From assembly GCA_016839345.1 (NCBI GenBank), contig JAEOUL010000229.1, positions 1 to 15,163 of the forward strand: a DNA stretch of 15,163 nt, read 5' to 3'. This DNA comes from Candidatus Thorarchaeota archaeon (GTDB lineage: Archaea; Asgardarchaeota; Thorarchaeia; Thorarchaeales; Thorarchaeaceae). Positions 13,973 to 15,163 of this stretch are shown in pieces (within the stretch, counting starts at the first letter, position 1; each line of letters opens with the position of its first letter). Below the pieces are notes generated by a model. That model saw only the letters and a program-made list of their open reading frames with translations, did not search any database and had not been told where the DNA came from. Both the position numbers and the translations under genes were made by a program.

Positions 13973-15163
13973 ATGGAACAGAAACAAATTATCGCCGTAG
14001 TTCTCATCATCGTGATAGTCGCAGGTGTGGGCATTGGATTATGGTTGTTTTTACCTACTCCATATGGTGCATTAGTTACAGGACAACTAGTAACACCAGG
14101 CGCTCCAGCAGGCACACCACGCGAGCAGATTATCGTTGTGGGACTAATAGGTGATACGATTGGTATCACCGGCGAACATAATTGGAAAGGTGCCTATATG
14201 GCCTGCGATGAGATAAACACTGCAGGTGGCATTGAGATAGACGGTGTGACATATTATTTTGGACTTGTGGCTGAAGACACGGCTGAAGAAGAGCCTCAGC
14301 TCGATATACCTAAAGGGACTGCTGCCACAACGAAGCTCATTACACAAGATGGAGCCCAATTCATTATGGGTGGATTCAGGTCTGAAGCGTTGCTGGCGTA
14401 CCTGGAACTTGTAATGGATGAGGAAATGCTCTTCCTTGACACGGGAGCTGCTACTGATATATTCTGTCAGAAAGTGGCAGGCGGCCCATGGCCACAAATT
14501 TCTGGACCGGATGTCGTATCTGATTATGACAGATACAAGTACTTCTTCCGCGTTATGCCAATTAATAGCACATCTCTGATAACATCGTTGTTCACGTACT
14601 GTGTGTACCTGAAGGGCTTCTTGAATGCAACACAAGGACTCAACGTGACCAGGGTTGCACTTCTGCGTGAAGACCTCGAATGGACTGCGTTGATGCCTCT
14701 TGTCATGAGTGCTAGACTACCGTTAATAGGTATGGAGCTAGTTGCAGATGTTGCGTTCCCACCCGACGCTGAGGCGGCTGCCTTTACTACATATTGGAAC
14801 CAGATTCAGACTGCTGATGCTCAAATAACAATACCAGTCCTCTCGGGCCCGCTCGGAATCCTGATGACCACGCAATATGCCGCGGTTCAGCCAAACTGTT
14901 TCTTAGTAGGTATCAATGTACAGGGACAACTTGACAATTACTGGAATAAGACTGGTGGTGCTTGTCAGTATGAAACCATACTCCAATCCGTCCATCGTAC
15001 TGCCAAGACTCCAAAGACGATTGCATTCTGGGATGACTTCATTGACCTCTATGGTGGAGAACCACTCTACACAGCTGTAGGGGCCTATGACGGCTTGTAT
15101 ATGTTGGCACAAGCTATTGAAGATGCTCAATCATTGGTTTCAGCAGACATAGTACCCTATTTG
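13973..15163 (+). CDS. Membrane-anchored substrate-binding protein of a branched-chain amino-acid type ABC importer (partial, runs off the window)
   Basis: The frame is open for 397 residues to the right edge without a stop, so the C-terminus is missing. The N-terminus MEQKQ is followed by one hydrophobic helix (about residues 6-27). A Gly/Pro/Thr-rich linker follows with no lipobox Cys, so the protein is probably held outside the membrane by this helix. From about residue 52, IIVVGLIGD...GEHNWKGAYMACDEINTAGGI is the characteristic start of type I periplasmic-binding proteins of the LivJ/LivK (Peripla_BP_6) family. Later landmarks are FIMGGFRSEA, FFRVMP and YDGLYMLAQAIEDA. Such proteins deliver branched-chain or other amino acids, amides or related ligands to LivHMGF-type permeases. 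The ligand is not deducible. Several N-x-S/T sequons suggest glycosylation. The start is ATG 13973, eight bases after GGAG. Permease and ATPase genes would be expected to the right. Confidence 0.88.
   Translation, partial: MEQKQIIAVVLIIVIVAGVGIGLWLFLPTPYGALVTGQLVTPGAPAGTPREQIIVVGLIGDTIGITGEHNWKGAYMACDEINTAGGIEIDGVTYYFGLVAEDTAEEEPQLDIPKGTAATTKLITQDGAQFIMGGFRSEALLAYLELVMDEEMLFLDTGAATDIFCQKVAGGPWPQISGPDVVSDYDRYKYFFRVMPINSTSLITSLFTYCVYLKGFLNATQGLNVTRVALLREDLEWTALMPLVMSARLPLIGMELVADVAFPPDAEAAAFTTYWNQIQTADAQITIPVLSGPLGILMTTQYAAVQPNCFLVGINVQGQLDNYWNKTGGACQYETILQSVHRTAKTPKTIAFWDDFIDLYGGEPLYTAVGAYDGLYMLAQAIEDAQSLVSADIVPYL

Noticed and set aside
13956..14000. 14-codon upstream frame (starting MKERN) overlapping the ABC binding-protein start
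   Set aside because: Its GAGGAG lies directly against the ATG with almost no spacer, and the peptide is unremarkable. The GGAG before ATG 13973 fits better.
14144..14635. A 163-residue open frame antisense to the ABC binding-protein gene
   Set aside because: The plus strand encodes a clear LivK-type protein through this region. The antisense translation shows no domain, signal or ribosome binding site of note.

Overview
The window reads as part of an archaeal chromosome, most likely an uncultured Asgard archaeon of the Thorarchaeia type. That placement is an inference from gene style, not a proof. The supporting signs are: surface proteins rich in N-glycosylation sequons (N-x-S/T), with an N-terminal hydrophobic segment and a C-terminal membrane anchor followed by a short basic tail; a parallel beta-helix protein ending in a cadherin-like domain; AT-rich TATA-like boxes roughly 25-50 bases before several starts; Shine-Dalgarno sequences (GGAGG, GAGGG, GGTGA) that often point to TTG or GTG starts; and a 4-hydroxybutyryl-CoA dehydratase-type enzyme. 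Twelve complete protein genes and two partial ones fill the window. No rRNA, tRNA, CRISPR array, transposase or integrase was seen, and no gene-free stretch exceeds about 235 bases.

Layout. Bases 1-77 hold the hydrophobic C-terminal tail of a gene that enters from the left. On the minus strand follow a membrane-anchored surface protein (81-1172) and a soluble six-repeat, propeller-like protein (1224-2192). Divergent from the latter is an FAD-dependent amine/amino-acid oxidoreductase (2316-3629), then a CorA-type divalent cation channel (3865-4821). Two closely related SAM methyltransferases lie in tandem on the minus strand (4886-5518 and 5574-6206). Divergent from them is a bacterial-type ATP-dependent 6-phosphofructokinase (6276-7241), overlapped at its end by a DinB/YfiT-fold protein (7225-7761). 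A CPBP/CAAX-type intramembrane protease (7789-8685, minus) is divergent from a very large beta-helix surface protein (8838-11786). A small SnoaL/NTF2-like protein (11838-12221, minus) is divergent from the 4-hydroxybutyryl-CoA dehydratase homologue (12340-13776). The window ends inside a type I periplasmic-binding protein of a branched-chain amino-acid type ABC importer (13973 to the edge).

Together the genes look like a mixed housekeeping and cell-surface region, not one dedicated system. Metabolic functions are glycolysis (phosphofructokinase), C4-acid/CoA metabolism (dehydratase), amine oxidation (FAD enzyme), and cation and amino-acid uptake. They alternate with envelope proteins. The only clear local gene-family event is the tandem methyltransferase duplication. 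Each of the three convergent gene pairs internal to the window has a short perfect inverted repeat at its junction, probably transcription ends. Several starts differ from the longest reading frame because the Shine-Dalgarno or promoter evidence points to an internal start. I found no convincing new defence or mobile system; the best candidates for a closer look are listed as findings.
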